51,226 bases of DNA from Acidovorax sp. (GCF_027492855.1 NZ_JAPUDY010000085.1:1-51226); one strand, 5' to 3'. Numbered from the stretch's first letter, positions 18,762 through 28,009 are shown. A program made the numbers and translations. The notes: generated by a model from the sequence alone, not told the origin.

Positions 18762-19260
18762 TTTCAATCTCTCACCCAATTGATTCAAAAAAGTGAACCG
18801 CCGTTTCGCGAAACGCACGCTCCACGTCCCAAACACCACAGACTTGCAAGCCATGTTGGCCGCCTCGTTGCCAAAAAACGCTCCAACCTGCGCAACCATT
18901 GCCAACCCGCATGCCAGGCAGTTTGCAAATGTGACAATATTGTGACAAAACAATGACAATCTAAAATATCTTACATATAAAAACAAATTACACACTCAGG
19001 CACATAAAGAACTTGACTATTTCAATATCCGCTTTTTGCAATTGTTCACAGTTACATAGAAACTGCTGTCACTCGGAATACACCCACCAGCCCGTTGACA
19101 CACCAGGACATGCCACGGCGACACTCCACGCCCATGGCCATGAGTTGCACAGCCAAGTTGGCGCGAAGATGCCACTTGGACCAATCCGTTGATAATTCCG
19201 CATCTACCACTGGCAACCTCGTACAGCGTTTGCCGCGCCTTGCGTCTTTTTCCTCTTTTT
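18762..19260. other. AT-rich intergenic region between two divergent genes
   Basis: About 500 bp without a gene. It holds the Pho-box-like triple repeat and, at 18940-19060, the most AT-rich DNA in the window, which should contain the promoter of the secreted protein gene. No convincing -35/-10 pair was identified on either strand. The part nearest 19260 shows no other recognisable element. Confidence 0.6.
18927..18959 (-). promoter_or_regulatory. Pho-box-like triple direct repeat
   Basis: On the minus strand TTGTCA occurs three times at exact 11-bp spacing (starting at 18959, 18948 and 18937), each followed by five mostly AT bases. Tandem 11-bp TGTCA units are the binding pattern of PhoB. 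The repeats point toward the secreted GEVED-protein gene, about 170 bp upstream of its start codon. Regulation by phosphate is inferred. Confidence 0.5.
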
Positions 19261-20577
19261 ATGAGCGCCACCATTTCCCCCACAGATCCCATCCGCCAGT
19301 ACCTTGAAATCGCGCACACCCAGATCGCCAAGGGCGAACTCAAGCAAGCTGCCGAAACCCTGAACAAGGCACAGAAGAAGTCACCTGGCGATGCCCGCGT
19401 CTTCATGCTGGCGGGCTTGATGGCCGAAAAATCCGGCAACGTCAATGGCGCCTTCGAGGCCCTGCGCAAGTCCGTCGCCCTGGCGCCCGACTGGGGCCCT
19501 GGCCTGCTGGAGTTGGCCTTGCTGCTGGCCCGCCAGAACCAGTTCAAGGAAGCCGTGGAAACCGCTGAAAAGGTAGCTGCGCTGGAACCCAAGAACCTGC
19601 AGGTGCTGGCGGGCGTCATCGACATCGCCCACCGTGCGGGCCACACCGAAATGGCCGTGCGCCACCTGCGCCGGGGCCTGGAGTTGGTGCCGGGCGACGT
19701 GGCACTGCGCCGCCTGTTGGCGCGCGACCTGAGCGATCAAGGCCAGCACGACGAATCCCTGGCGCTGTGGAGCGCCCTGGTGGACGAAAACCCGGCCGAC
19801 CACCAATCACTCACCGGGCGCGTGCAAGCCCTCATTGCCGCAGGCAAGCCTACGGACGCCCGTGCGAACGCAGAAACCCTGCTGGGGCTGGCCCCCGAAG
19901 ACGCGGTCTATCAGTACTACGCCGAGCTCGCGCGCGGTGAAACACCGGCCCAGCAGCCAGCGGAGCTGACACGCCCCCTGTTCGACGGCATGGCCGAGTT
20001 CTACGACATGCACATGGTGCGCAGCCTGAAGTACCAGTTGCCCAAGCAGGTCGCCGACAAGATCCTGGCCCGCCACCCCGACAAGAAGCTCAACGTGCTT
20101 GACCTCGGGTGCGGCACGGGCTTGCTGGGCGTGTGCCTGGGCCGCCTGGACGGCGCCCTCCTCGGCGTGGACCTGTCGATGAAAATGATCGAGCAGGCAG
20201 CCCGCCACAACGTGTACGACCGTTTTCACACGGTCAACCTGCACGACGCCCTGCGCGATACACCCGAGGGGCTCTTCCAGGCCATCGCGGCGCTGGACGT
20301 GTTCATCTACGCAGGCGACCTGACCGAGGCCATTCCCAACGCCTACCGCGTTCTGGCATCCGATGGGGTCTTGATCTTCTCCTGCGAAGTGGCTGACGAA
20401 ACCGGGCCCGATCTGGCTTTGCTGCCCAGCGGGCGCTACGCGCACAAGCGCAGCCACGCCGAAGCCCTGTGCAAAGCCGCAGGTTTTGATACGGTGGAGG
20501 TCGAAGACACCGTGCTGCGCCACGAAAACCACCAGCCGGTGCACGGCTTCATCGTCACGGCGCACAAGCCTGCTTGA
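19261..20577 (+). CDS. Tetratricopeptide-repeat SAM-dependent methyltransferase
   Basis: The 438-residue protein has an N-terminal TPR array (about residues 8-225, with repeats such as QIAKGELKQAAETLNKA and RQNQFKEAVETAEKV). A class I methyltransferase domain follows, with SAM motif LDLGCGTG near 279-286 and a second motif around GVDLSMKMIEQA. TPR-fused methyltransferases of this type occur widely in proteobacteria, but the substrate is unknown. The link segment RPLFDGMAEFYDMHMVRSLKY is characteristic of the group. The ATG at 19261 is preferred to an in-frame start 72 bases upstream because the TPR region begins soon after it. The protein is likely cytoplasmic, with no signal peptide. It converges with the HNH gene downstream. 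Confidence 0.88.
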   Translation: MSATISPTDPIRQYLEIAHTQIAKGELKQAAETLNKAQKKSPGDARVFMLAGLMAEKSGNVNGAFEALRKSVALAPDWGPGLLELALLLARQNQFKEAVETAEKVAALEPKNLQVLAGVIDIAHRAGHTEMAVRHLRRGLELVPGDVALRRLLARDLSDQGQHDESLALWSALVDENPADHQSLTGRVQALIAAGKPTDARANAETLLGLAPEDAVYQYYAELARGETPAQQPAELTRPLFDGMAEFYDMHMVRSLKYQLPKQVADKILARHPDKKLNVLDLGCGTGLLGVCLGRLDGALLGVDLSMKMIEQAARHNVYDRFHTVNLHDALRDTPEGLFQAIAALDVFIYAGDLTEAIPNAYRVLASDGVLIFSCEVADETGPDLALLPSGRYAHKRSHAEALCKAAGFDTVEVEDTVLRHENHQPVHGFIVTAHKPA

Positions 20578-20623
20578 AGGCTGGCGGGGCGATCGGACTA
20601 GACGACGCCCCTCTGTTGCCCCG

Positions 20624-20645
20624 CGTCACGCCAAGAGGCGTGACG
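20624..20645. other. 9-bp perfect hairpin at the 3' end of the HNH gene
   Basis: CGTCACGCC at 20624-20632 pairs with GGCGTGACG at 20637-20645 around AAGA. The stop codon of the HNH gene lies inside the stem. There is no T-run, so Rho-independent termination is doubtful. Confidence 0.5.
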
Positions 20646-21183
20646 ACTTGGGCACATGCGCCATCAGAAAATCCATCTGGTCGGCCAGGATGCGCCGGTT
20701 GCGCAAAATGAAGTCTTCCCACAGGCTGGGTATGTAGGGTGCATACAGCAGCGGCATATGCGCCTGCTCGGGCGTGCGCGGCCCCTTGCGGTGATTGCAG
20801 GGGCGGCAGGCCGTCACCACGTTCATCCAGTGGTCCTGCCCGTTGCGGGCAAAGGGCACGATGTGTTCGCGGGTCAGGGCTTCTTCATGAAAGTGCCCGC
20901 CGCAGTAGGCGCACACATTGCGGTCGCGGGCAAAAAGTTTGCCGTTGGTCAGGCTGGGCTTCAGATCGAACGGATTGATGCTGGGCACGCCCTTGGTGCC
21001 GATGATGCTGTTGATGGCAATCACCGACTGCTCGCCCGTGATGGCGTTGTGCCCGCCCCGGAACCGGGCGATCTGGGCGCCGGATTCCCAGCGCACTTCA
21101 CCCGCGGCGTAATGAATCACCGCTTGTTCGAGCGAAATCCACGATTGGGGCAGCCCTTGGGCCGACAGCTTCAAGACCTTCAA
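20626..21183 (-). CDS. HNH endonuclease family protein with TTG start
   Basis: A 185-residue protein with a C-terminal HNH nuclease-like domain. A zinc-finger pair CAYC (Cys91, Cys94) and CRPC (Cys126, Cys129) brackets TREHIVPFARNGQDHWMNVV, which supplies the HNH histidine (His107) and asparagine. The N-terminal half (residues 1-80) is conserved-looking but unassigned. The start is TTG at 21181-21183, six bases after a perfect AGGAGG at 21190-21195; no ATG or GTG gives a sensible alternative, and the start MKVLKLSAQGLPQSW is well formed. The group occurs alone in many betaproteobacteria with no restriction partner, and its substrate is unknown. A hairpin at 21237-21262 lies in its leader. Confidence 0.85.
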   Translation of the reverse strand: MKVLKLSAQGLPQSWISLEQAVIHYAAGEVRWESGAQIARFRGGHNAITGEQSVIAINSIIGTKGVPSINPFDLKPSLTNGKLFARDRNVCAYCGGHFHEEALTREHIVPFARNGQDHWMNVVTACRPCNHRKGPRTPEQAHMPLLYAPYIPSLWEDFILRNRRILADQMDFLMAHVPKSSRLLA

Positions 21184-21236
21184 AACACGCCTCCTGGAAC
21201 GCAAAGTACACAAGGATTCGGAACGCAGATGTCTCG

Positions 21237-21262
21237 CGGGCAGCCTTGCACCGGGCTGCCCG
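21237..21262 (-). promoter_or_regulatory. Leader hairpin of the HNH gene
   Basis: CGGGCAGCC at 21237-21245 and GGCTGCCCG at 21254-21262 form a 9-bp perfect stem with an 8-nt loop, about 40 nt upstream of the AGGAGG site of the HNH gene. Confidence 0.4.
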
Positions 21263-21351
21263 TGGATCACAATATACTCTGTTTTGATGACAAATTGGCG
21301 TCTTGCGCTTGATGTACCTGCGCATAGTGCTATCAAAAAGATAACAAACCG

Positions 21352-22404
21352 ATGAAGATCTTTCGCGGATTCCACCACCCAGGCATCGCTGACGCCTGTG
21401 CGCTGACCATTGGCAACTTCGATGGCGTGCACCGGGGCCACCAGGCCATGCTGGCCCTGCTGAACAACGAGGCGGCCCACCGGGGGGTGGAAAGCTGCGT
21501 GCTCACCTTCGAGCCCCATCCGCGCGACTATTTTGCAGGGGCGCACCACAAGCCTGACCTCGCGCCCGCGCGCATCGGCACGCTGCGCGACAAGCTCACC
21601 GAGCTGGAGCGCTGCGGCGTGCAGCAAACCGTGGTGCTACCGTTTGACGCAGCACTGGCCGCACAGTCGCCCCAGGCGTTCATCGACGAGGTGCTGGTGC
21701 GGGGCCTGGGCGTCCGCTACGTGCTGGTGGGCGACGATTTCCGCTTTGGCCGCCAGCGCGCGGGCGACTACGCCATGCTGGACGCGGCGGGCCAGCGCCA
21801 GGGCTTTGACGTGGCGCGCATGAACAGCTATGAGGTGCACGGACTGCGTGTTTCCAGCTCTGCAGTGCGGCAAGCGCTTTCCGAGGGCGACATGGAGGCC
21901 GCCGCGCGCCTGCTGGGGCGGCCCTACACCATCAGCGGCCATGTAGTGCATGGCCGCAAGCTGGGGCGCGAGCTGGGCGCCACCGCAGCGGGTGCGGGCA
22001 ACGGCTTTCGCACCCTGAACCTGCGCTTTGCGCACTGGAAGCCTGCCGCCAGCGGCATCTTCGCTGTGCTGGTGCACGGCCTCTCTGACACCCCGCTGCC
22101 GGGGGTGGCCAACCTGGGCGTGCGCCCCTCGCTGGATCCGAACGACGTCAACGGCGGCCGCGTGTTGCTGGAAACCCATTGCCTGCAATGGCCCGCCGAA
22201 CTGGGGGCCGAAGGGGCATACGGTAAAATCGTGCGGGTGGAACTGCTGCACAAACTGCACGACGAGCTCAAATACGACGGTCTGGATGCCCTGACGGCAG
22301 GCATCGCCAAGGACTGCGCGGACGCACGCGCCTTCTTTGCGTCGGCCCACGCTCCCAACAACCACTCCGAGACCCGGCGCCAGACCACGCGCGACCGAAT
22401 TTGA
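21352..22404 (+). CDS. ribF: Bifunctional riboflavin kinase/FAD synthetase
   Basis: RibF phosphorylates riboflavin to FMN and adenylates FMN to FAD. The 350-residue protein starts with the FAD-synthetase nucleotidyl-transferase domain (GNFDGVHRGHQ at 21-31, VGDDFRFGRQRAGDY near 126-140, then RVSSSAVRQAL). It continues with the riboflavin-kinase domain from about 190. The usual kinase motif G-x-PTxN reads GFRTLNL near 218-224, so Pro is Arg while the metal-binding Thr and Asn remain. About nine extra small residues (210-218) precede it. The gene lies 113 bp ahead of ileS and lspA, the conserved ribF-ileS-lspA order of proteobacteria, and is divergent from the HNH gene. Confidence 0.95.
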   Translation: MKIFRGFHHPGIADACALTIGNFDGVHRGHQAMLALLNNEAAHRGVESCVLTFEPHPRDYFAGAHHKPDLAPARIGTLRDKLTELERCGVQQTVVLPFDAALAAQSPQAFIDEVLVRGLGVRYVLVGDDFRFGRQRAGDYAMLDAAGQRQGFDVARMNSYEVHGLRVSSSAVRQALSEGDMEAAARLLGRPYTISGHVVHGRKLGRELGATAAGAGNGFRTLNLRFAHWKPAASGIFAVLVHGLSDTPLPGVANLGVRPSLDPNDVNGGRVLLETHCLQWPAELGAEGAYGKIVRVELLHKLHDELKYDGLDALTAGIAKDCADARAFFASAHAPNNHSETRRQTTRDRI

Positions 22405-22517
22405 GGGGGCTGCCTGCGCAGCGCCTGCACGGCAGGCACTACACACCTCCGATACGCCTCCTCTTTCCCCGTTTTGCTCCGGGCCTGCCCCGGAATGCCC
22501 CGTTTTAAGGCTCCCTC

Positions 22518-25376
22518 ATGTCCGACAACGCCAGTACCACCGAATCCACCGCCACGGACTACCGCAGCACCCTGAATCTGCCCGACACCCCTTTCCCCAT
22601 GCGCGGCGACCTGCCCAAGCGCGAGCCGGGCTGGGTGAAGGAATGGGATGAAAAAGGCATCTACAAGCGCCTGCGCGACGCACGCCAGGGCGCGCCCAAG
22701 TTCATCCTGCACGACGGCCCGCCCTACGCCAACGGCCAGATCCACATGGGCCACGCGGTCAACAAGATCTTGAAGGACATGATCACCAAGGCGCGCCAGC
22801 TCGAAGGCTTCGACGCGCTGTACGTGCCCGGCTGGGACTGCCACGGCCTGCCGATCGAGAACGCGATCGAGAAGAAATACGGCCGCAACCTCAGCCGCGA
22901 CGACATGCAGGCCAAGAGCCGCGCCTATGCCACCGAGCAGATCGCGCAGCAGATGGTCGACTTCAAACGCCTGGGCGTGCTGGGCGAATGGGACAACCCC
23001 TACAAAACCATGAACTTCGCCAACGAGGCGGGCGAGTTGCGCGCCTTCAAGCGCGTGATGGAACGTGGCTTCGTTTACCGGGGCCTCAAGCCCGTGTACT
23101 GGTGCTTTGACTGCGGCAGCTCGCTGGCCGAGTTCGAGATCGAATACGCCGACAAGAAGAGCACCACGCTCGATGCGGCTTTCAAGGCGCACGAGCCTGC
23201 CAAGCTGGCCGCCGCCTTCGGCCTGCCCGCGCTGGCAAAAGACGCCTTCGTGGTGATCTGGACCACCACCGCCTGGACCATCCCCGCCAACCAGGCGCTG
23301 AACCTGAACCCCGAGATCAGCTACGCGCTGGTGGACGCGGGCGAGCGCCTGCTTCTGGTGGCTGAACCCCTGGTCGCCTCGTGCCTGGAGCGCTACGGCC
23401 TCACCGGCAGCGTGGTCGCCACCACCCTCGGCAAAAACCTGGGCGGGCTCGAATTCGAGCACCCGCTGTACGACGTGGATGCAGGCTACCGCCGCCTGTC
23501 GCCCGTGTACCTGGCCGACTACGCCACCGCGGACGACGGCACGGGTATCGTGCACTCCTCGCCCGCCTACGGCCTGGAGGATTTCAACTCCTGCCGCGCC
23601 AACGGCCTGGCGCTGGACGACATCCTGAACCCCGTGCAGGGCAACGGCACCTACGCGGCCGACTTCCCGCTGTTTGGCGGCCAGCACATCTGGAAGGCCG
23701 TGCCCGTCATCATCGAGGCGCTGCGCAATGCAGGCCGCCTGATGGCCTCCAAGGACATCACCCACAGCTATCCACACTGCTGGCGCCACAAGACGCCGGT
23801 GATCTACCGCGCAGCGGCCCAGTGGTTCATCCGCATGGACGAAGGCGAAGGCGTGTTCACCAAGGCAGGCGACAAGCCCGCCAAGACGCTGCGCCAGATC
23901 GCGCTGGACGCCATCGAGCACACCAGCTTCTACCCAGAGAACGGCCAGGCCCGCCTGCACGACATGATCGCCGGGCGGCCCGACTGGTGCATCTCGCGCC
24001 AGCGCAGCTGGGGCGTGCCCATCCCGTTCTTCTTGCACAAGGATTCGGGCGAGCTGCACCCACGCACCATGGAGATCATGGACCAGGCCGCCGACATCGT
24101 GGAAAAGGGCGGCATCGAGGCCTGGAGCCGCGTGACGGCCGAGGAGATCCTGGGCGCCGAGGACGCCGTCTGCTACACCAAGAGCACCGACATCCTGGAG
24201 GTGTGGTTCGACTCGGGCTCCACCTTCTTCCACGTGCTGCGTGGCACACACCCCGGCGTGCACCACGACACCGGCCCCGAGGCCGACCTGTACCTGGAAG
24301 GCCATGACCAACACCGCGGCTGGTTCCACAGCTCGCTGCTCTTGGCCAGCGCGCTGGAAGGCCGCGCGCCCTACAAGGGCCTGCTGACCCACGGCTTCAC
24401 CGTGGACAGCCAGGGCCGCAAGATGAGCAAGTCGCTGGGCAACGGCATCGACCCGCAGGAGATCAACAAGAAGCTGGGCGCCGAGATCATCCGCCTGTGG
24501 GTGGCCGCCAGCGACTACTCGGGTGACATCGCGGGCGACGACAAAATCCTGGCGCGCGTGGTGGACGCCTACCGCCGCATCCGCAACACGCTGCGCTTCT
24601 TGCTGGCCAATGTGAGCGACTTCGACCCCGCCAAGGACGCCGTGCCGTTCGACCAGATGCTGGAGATCGACCGCTACGCGCTCACGCGCGCGGCCGAGTT
24701 CCAGGCCACCGTGCTCGCGCACTACAAGGTCTACGAGTTCCACCCCGTGGTGGCCAAGCTGCAGCTCTACTGCTCGGAAGACCTGGGTGGCTTCTACCTC
24801 GATGTGCTGAAAGACCGCCTCTACACCACCGCGCCCAAGAGCCTGGCGCGCCGCAGCGCACAAACGGCGCTGTACCACATCACACACGGCATGCTGCGCT
24901 GGATGGCGCCGTTCCTCTCGTTCACGGCCGAAGAGGCCTGGAAGGTGTTCGGCCACTCCGACTCCATCTTCCTGGAGACCTACGGCTCCATCGCTGGTGC
25001 CGACGAAGGCCTGCTGGCCAAGTGGGCGCGCCTGTGCGAGATCCGCGACGTGGTGAACAAAGAGATCGAGACGCTGCGCGCCGAGGGCCTGGTGGGCTCC
25101 TCGCTGCAGGCCAACGTGACGCTCACGGCCGCACCCGAGGACCATGCGCTGCTGGCCAGCCTGGGCGATGACCTGAAGTTCGTCTTCATCACATCCGCTA
25201 TCGAATTGGTAGCTGGTAGCGCTTTACAGATCAGCGTCAAACCCAGTTCTGATGCCAAGTGCGAGCGCTGCTGGCACTACCGCAGCGACGTGGGCCAGGA
25301 TGCGGCCCACCCCACCATTTGTGGCCGCTGCACCAGCAACCTGTTTGGCACCGGTGAGCACCGGACGCACGCCTGA
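22518..25376 (+). CDS. ileS: Isoleucine--tRNA ligase
   Basis: IleS charges tRNA-Ile and edits misactivated valine. The 952-residue enzyme has the class I signatures: the HIGH-type motif GQIHMGHA near 73-80 and KMSKS near 636-640. It also has the CP1 editing region ([15 protein letters not shown]), the anticodon-binding domain and a C-terminal zinc ribbon CERCW...CGRC near 914-940. It is the bacterial type 1 form, typically mupirocin-sensitive. Residues about 893-908 in the variable linker before the zinc ribbon are encoded by a match to the dispersed 55-bp element (copy R8). The stop codon overlaps the lspA start by one base, indicating translational coupling. Confidence 0.98.
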   Translation: MSDNASTTESTATDYRSTLNLPDTPFPMRGDLPKREPGWVKEWDEKGIYKRLRDARQGAPKFILHDGPPYANGQIHMGHAVNKILKDMITKARQLEGFDALYVPGWDCHGLPIENAIEKKYGRNLSRDDMQAKSRAYATEQIAQQMVDFKRLGVLGEWDNPYKTMNFANEAGELRAFKRVMERGFVYRGLKPVYWCFDCGSSLAEFEIEYADKKSTTLDAAFKAHEPAKLAAAFGLPALAKDAFVVIWTTTAWTIPANQALNLNPEISYALVDAGERLLLVAEPLVASCLERYGLTGSVVATTLGKNLGGLEFEHPLYDVDAGYRRLSPVYLADYATADDGTGIVHSSPAYGLEDFNSCRANGLALDDILNPVQGNGTYAADFPLFGGQHIWKAVPVIIEALRNAGRLMASKDITHSYPHCWRHKTPVIYRAAAQWFIRMDEGEGVFTKAGDKPAKTLRQIALDAIEHTSFYPENGQARLHDMIAGRPDWCISRQRSWGVPIPFFLHKDSGELHPRTMEIMDQAADIVEKGGIEAWSRVTAEEILGAEDAVCYTKSTDILEVWFDSGSTFFHVLRGTHPGVHHDTGPEADLYLEGHDQHRGWFHSSLLLASALEGRAPYKGLLTHGFTVDSQGRKMSKSLGNGIDPQEINKKLGAEIIRLWVAASDYSGDIAGDDKILARVVDAYRRIRNTLRFLLANVSDFDPAKDAVPFDQMLEIDRYALTRAAEFQATVLAHYKVYEFHPVVAKLQLYCSEDLGGFYLDVLKDRLYTTAPKSLARRSAQTALYHITHGMLRWMAPFLSFTAEEAWKVFGHSDSIFLETYGSIAGADEGLLAKWARLCEIRDVVNKEIETLRAEGLVGSSLQANVTLTAAPEDHALLASLGDDLKFVFITSAIELVAGSALQISVKPSSDAKCERCWHYRSDVGQDAAHPTICGRCTSNLFGTGEHRTHA
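25194..25240. repeat. 55-bp palindromic element, copy R8 inside ileS
   Basis: The segment GCTATCGAATTGGTAGCTGG followed by TAGCGCTT matches the left half and core of the element in plus orientation. It encodes part of the variable linker before the C-terminal zinc ribbon of IleS, in frame. Confidence 0.6.
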
Positions 25377-25900
25377 TGGCTGGCGCTTCGCAGAACGGGC
25401 GCTCCGGCGCCAGCATCTGGCCCTGGCTCGCCTGGGCCGTGCTGCTGCTGGTAGCCGACCAGGTCACCAAGACGCTGATCCTCGACAACTACCGGCTGGG
25501 TGACTCCACGTTCATCACCAGCTTCTTCAACATCGTGCGGGCCCACAACACGGGGGCTGCGTTCTCGTTCTTGTCGAACGCGGGCGGCTGGCAGCGTTGG
25601 CTGTTCACCGGCATCGGCGCGGTGGCCACGGTGTTCATCGTGTGGCAATTGCGTGCGCACCCTGGGCAAAAGCTGTTCTGCTTTTCGCTGGCCAGCATCC
25701 TCGGGGGTGCGGTGGGCAATGTGGTGGACCGGCTCATGCACGGCTACGTGGTGGATTTTCTGGATTTCCACTGGAACTTCCTCTCGGGCATCTTCCACGG
25801 CGGCCATTTCCCGGCCTTCAACCTGGCCGACACTGCCATCAGCGTGGGGGCGGTCTGCCTGATCCTGGATGAGCTGCTGCGGATGCGGCGCGAGCGCTGA
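25376..25900 (+). CDS. lspA: Lipoprotein signal peptidase (signal peptidase II)
   Basis: LspA is an inner-membrane aspartyl protease that removes the signal peptide from diacylglyceryl-modified prolipoproteins. The 174-residue protein has four hydrophobic helices. The two catalytic aspartates are Asp118 in NVVDR and Asp152 in FNLADTAI, and the conserved N-terminal DQVTK and NTGAAFSFL motifs are present. The ATG overlaps the ileS stop by one base, so translation is coupled. An intrinsic terminator follows at 25925-25956. The N terminus before the first helix is about 14 residues, slightly longer than in E. coli. Confidence 0.97.
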   Translation: MAGASQNGRSGASIWPWLAWAVLLLVADQVTKTLILDNYRLGDSTFITSFFNIVRAHNTGAAFSFLSNAGGWQRWLFTGIGAVATVFIVWQLRAHPGQKLFCFSLASILGGAVGNVVDRLMHGYVVDFLDFHWNFLSGIFHGGHFPAFNLADTAISVGAVCLILDELLRMRRER

Positions 25901-25924
25901 ATCCTTCGAAGCACCACCCTGCCG

Positions 25925-25956
25925 ACGGCCCGCAACACGCGGGCCGTTTCCTTTTT
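25925..25956 (+). terminator. Terminator of ribF-ileS-lspA
   Basis: ACGGCCCGC at 25925-25933 pairs with GCGGGCCGT at 25939-25947 around a 5-nt loop, followed by TTCCTTTTT. Confidence 0.85.
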
Positions 25957-26029
25957 GCGGGCTGGTTCGGCCCACGCGCCCCAGCGCCAACAGGGACATC
26001 CGTGCCGCGCTATGGAATCAGGAGTATGC

Positions 26030-26051
26030 TTGTATGACAGTTTTGTGACAG
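26030..26051 (-). promoter_or_regulatory. Pho-box-like tandem repeat
   Basis: On the minus strand CTGTCACAAAA is followed directly by CTGTCATACAA, two 11-bp units that match the PhoB consensus closely. The next rightward gene encodes a Na/Pi symporter with start 286 bp away. The units are, however, in the orientation that would drive leftward transcription, so the regulated transcript is uncertain. Confidence 0.5.
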
Positions 26052-26174
26052 TGAGTGGTACGCCCTGGCGCCCCTGGCAGCCGCAACGGTAAACGCCGCA
26101 GCACGGGCAGCCGTTCTTAGAACCAGGCACCTGCGGGCCGGGTGCAAACCACTCTCAGCACGTCGCAAGAAAAT

Positions 26175-26313
26175 ATTGAGTCGGCATCAACTCACTTGAA
26201 ACCATTCGGGCTGAGCTTGCCTGTCCTGAGCCTGTCGAAGGGTCGAAGCGCTGCGCAAGGCTTCGACAAGCTCCGCCCGAACGGGTGTTTCAAGTTCAAA
26301 ATGCCGACTCAAT
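26175..26313. repeat. Nested palindrome with REP-like core, copy B
   Basis: Perfect 13-bp outer arms ATTGAGTCGGCAT at 26175-26187 and ATGCCGACTCAAT at 26301-26313 enclose inner CTTGAAAC/GTTTCAAG arms. These enclose a REP-like unit (26202-26284) related to copies A and C, carrying an extra internal half. It ends 23 bp before the Na/Pi symporter start codon. Confidence 0.75.
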
Positions 26314-26336
26314 AAGAAGAAACACAACGGTTTTTC

Positions 26337-27989
26337 ATGAAGCATCTTTTGAATCTGCTGGCAGCCGTCTCGCTGCTGATCTGGGGCACCCACCTGGTGC
26401 GCACCGGCATTCTGAGCGTGTTTGGCGCCAACCTGCGCCATCTCATTGCGCACAGCGTCAGCAACCGGTTCACGGCCGTGCTGTCGGGCATCGGGGTGAC
26501 GGCCGTGGTGCAGTCGAGCACGGCCACGGCGCTCATCGTGTCCTCGTTCGTGGGCCAGGGCCTGGTGGGGCTACCTGCCGCGCTGGCGGTGATGCTGGGG
26601 GCCGACGTGGGCACCAGCGTGATGGCCGTGGTGTTCTCGCTTGATCTGTCCTGGCTGTCGCCCTTGCTCATCTTCGTGGGCGTGGTGCTGTTCACCGCGC
26701 GCAAGGGCACGGCCGTGGGCCGTGTGGGGCGTGTGCTCATCGGCCTGGGGCTGATGCTGCTGGCGCTGCGCCTGATCACCGAATCCACCACCGTACTCAC
26801 ACAGTCGCCCACGGTGCGCACGCTGCTCGGCGCGCTCACCAGCGATTTGTTGCTGGAGATTTTCACCGGCGCGCTGCTGGCCATCGTGGCCTATTCCAGC
26901 CTGGCCACGGTGCTGCTCACGGCCGCGCTGGCGGGCTCGGGCGGTATCCCGGCCGATGTGGCGCTGGGCCTGGTGCTGGGCGCCAACCTGGGCAGCGGCG
27001 TGCTGGCCGTGCTGACCACCATGAAGGCCGACGTGCAGACCCGCCAGGTGCCGCTAGGCAATCTGTTCTTCAAGATCATCGGCGTGGTCATCATGGCGCC
27101 GCTCACCGGGCTGTGGTTGCAGCATGTGCGCCCTTACGTGCCCGAGACCGCCACGCTGGTGGTGCTGTTCCACCTGGCGTTCAACACGGTGGTGGGCATT
27201 GTGTGCATCGGCCTCACCGGCACCGTGGCCCGTACCGTGCAGCGACTGCTGCCCTCTGAAAAATCGGCGGCCGCGGGCTCGCGGCCCCAGCACCTGGACC
27301 CCTCGGCCCTGGCCACGCCTTCGCTGGCCATCTCGTGCGCGGCGCGCGAGGCGCTGCACCAGGCGGACGTGGTCGAGTCCATGCTGCGCGGCCTGCACAA
27401 GGTGATCCAGACGGACGACCTGCAGCTTGCCGAAGACCTGCGCAAGCTCGACGACGAGGTGGACGACCTGTACTCGGCCATCAAGTACTACATGACCAAG
27501 ATCTCGCGCGAAGCCCTGGACGAGCGCGAGGGCCGCCGCTGGGCCGACATCATCAGCTTCACCATCAACATGGAGCAGATCGGCGACATCATCGAGCGCG
27601 TGCTGATCGACATCGAGGACAAGAAGATCAAGAAGGGCCGCCAGTTCTCCGTGGCGGGCATGGACGAGATCAACGAGCTGCACGCCCGCCTGATCGACAA
27701 CCTGCGGCTGGCGATGAGCGTGTTCCTCAACGGCAGCGTGCGCGATGCGCAAAAGCTGCTGGAGGAGAAGGCCCGTTTTCGCGACCTGGAGCACGCCTAT
27801 TCGGTCACCCACCTGGCGCGCCTGTCCGACAACACCGTGCAGAGCATCGAGACCAGTTCGCTGCACATTGACCTGATCAGCGACTTGAAGCGCATCAACT
27901 CGCTGCTGTGCTCGGTGGCCTACCCCATCCTTGAATCGGCCGGGGCGCTGGCACCCAGTCGGCTCAAGACCATGGTGGACCCCAGCTGA
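26337..27989 (+). CDS. Na/Pi-cotransporter family protein with PhoU-like domain
   Basis: A 550-residue inner-membrane sodium-dependent phosphate transporter of the NptA/SLC34 type. Two inverted membrane repeats are seen, the first with the substrate-site motif QSSTAT at 59-64 and the second with a weaker AYSSLATVLL near 185-194. The C-terminal part (about 335-540) is a cytoplasmic helical PhoU-like domain that probably regulates activity. Such proteins import phosphate or, in some bacteria, export it. Single-gene transcription is likely. The upstream region carries a Pho-box-like repeat and a large palindrome. The second-repeat motif lacks the usual Gln, which may affect coupling; this cannot be settled from sequence. 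Confidence 0.93.
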   Translation: MKHLLNLLAAVSLLIWGTHLVRTGILSVFGANLRHLIAHSVSNRFTAVLSGIGVTAVVQSSTATALIVSSFVGQGLVGLPAALAVMLGADVGTSVMAVVFSLDLSWLSPLLIFVGVVLFTARKGTAVGRVGRVLIGLGLMLLALRLITESTTVLTQSPTVRTLLGALTSDLLLEIFTGALLAIVAYSSLATVLLTAALAGSGGIPADVALGLVLGANLGSGVLAVLTTMKADVQTRQVPLGNLFFKIIGVVIMAPLTGLWLQHVRPYVPETATLVVLFHLAFNTVVGIVCIGLTGTVARTVQRLLPSEKSAAAGSRPQHLDPSALATPSLAISCAAREALHQADVVESMLRGLHKVIQTDDLQLAEDLRKLDDEVDDLYSAIKYYMTKISREALDEREGRRWADIISFTINMEQIGDIIERVLIDIEDKKIKKGRQFSVAGMDEINELHARLIDNLRLAMSVFLNGSVRDAQKLLEEKARFRDLEHAYSVTHLARLSDNTVQSIETSSLHIDLISDLKRINSLLCSVAYPILESAGALAPSRLKTMVDPS

Positions 27990-28009
27990 GCGGAAAGCAC
28001 TTTCAAACC

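Larger units (their letters stand above)
25901..26336. other. Intergenic region between lspA and the Na/Pi symporter gene
   Basis: About 436 bp without a supported gene. It contains the lspA terminator, a two-unit Pho-box-like repeat at 26030-26051 and a long nested palindrome with a REP-like core at 26175-26313. Short reading frames here have no recognisable product. Confidence 0.65.

Noticed and set aside
21924-25145. A 1073-codon open frame on the minus strand
   Set aside because: It is antisense to ribF and ileS and has a composition typical of shadow frames.
25744-26130. A possible leftward gene downstream of the reverse Pho-box-like repeat
   Set aside because: The frame overlaps lspA in antisense and has no recognisable domain. 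A noncoding transcript is possible but unsupported.
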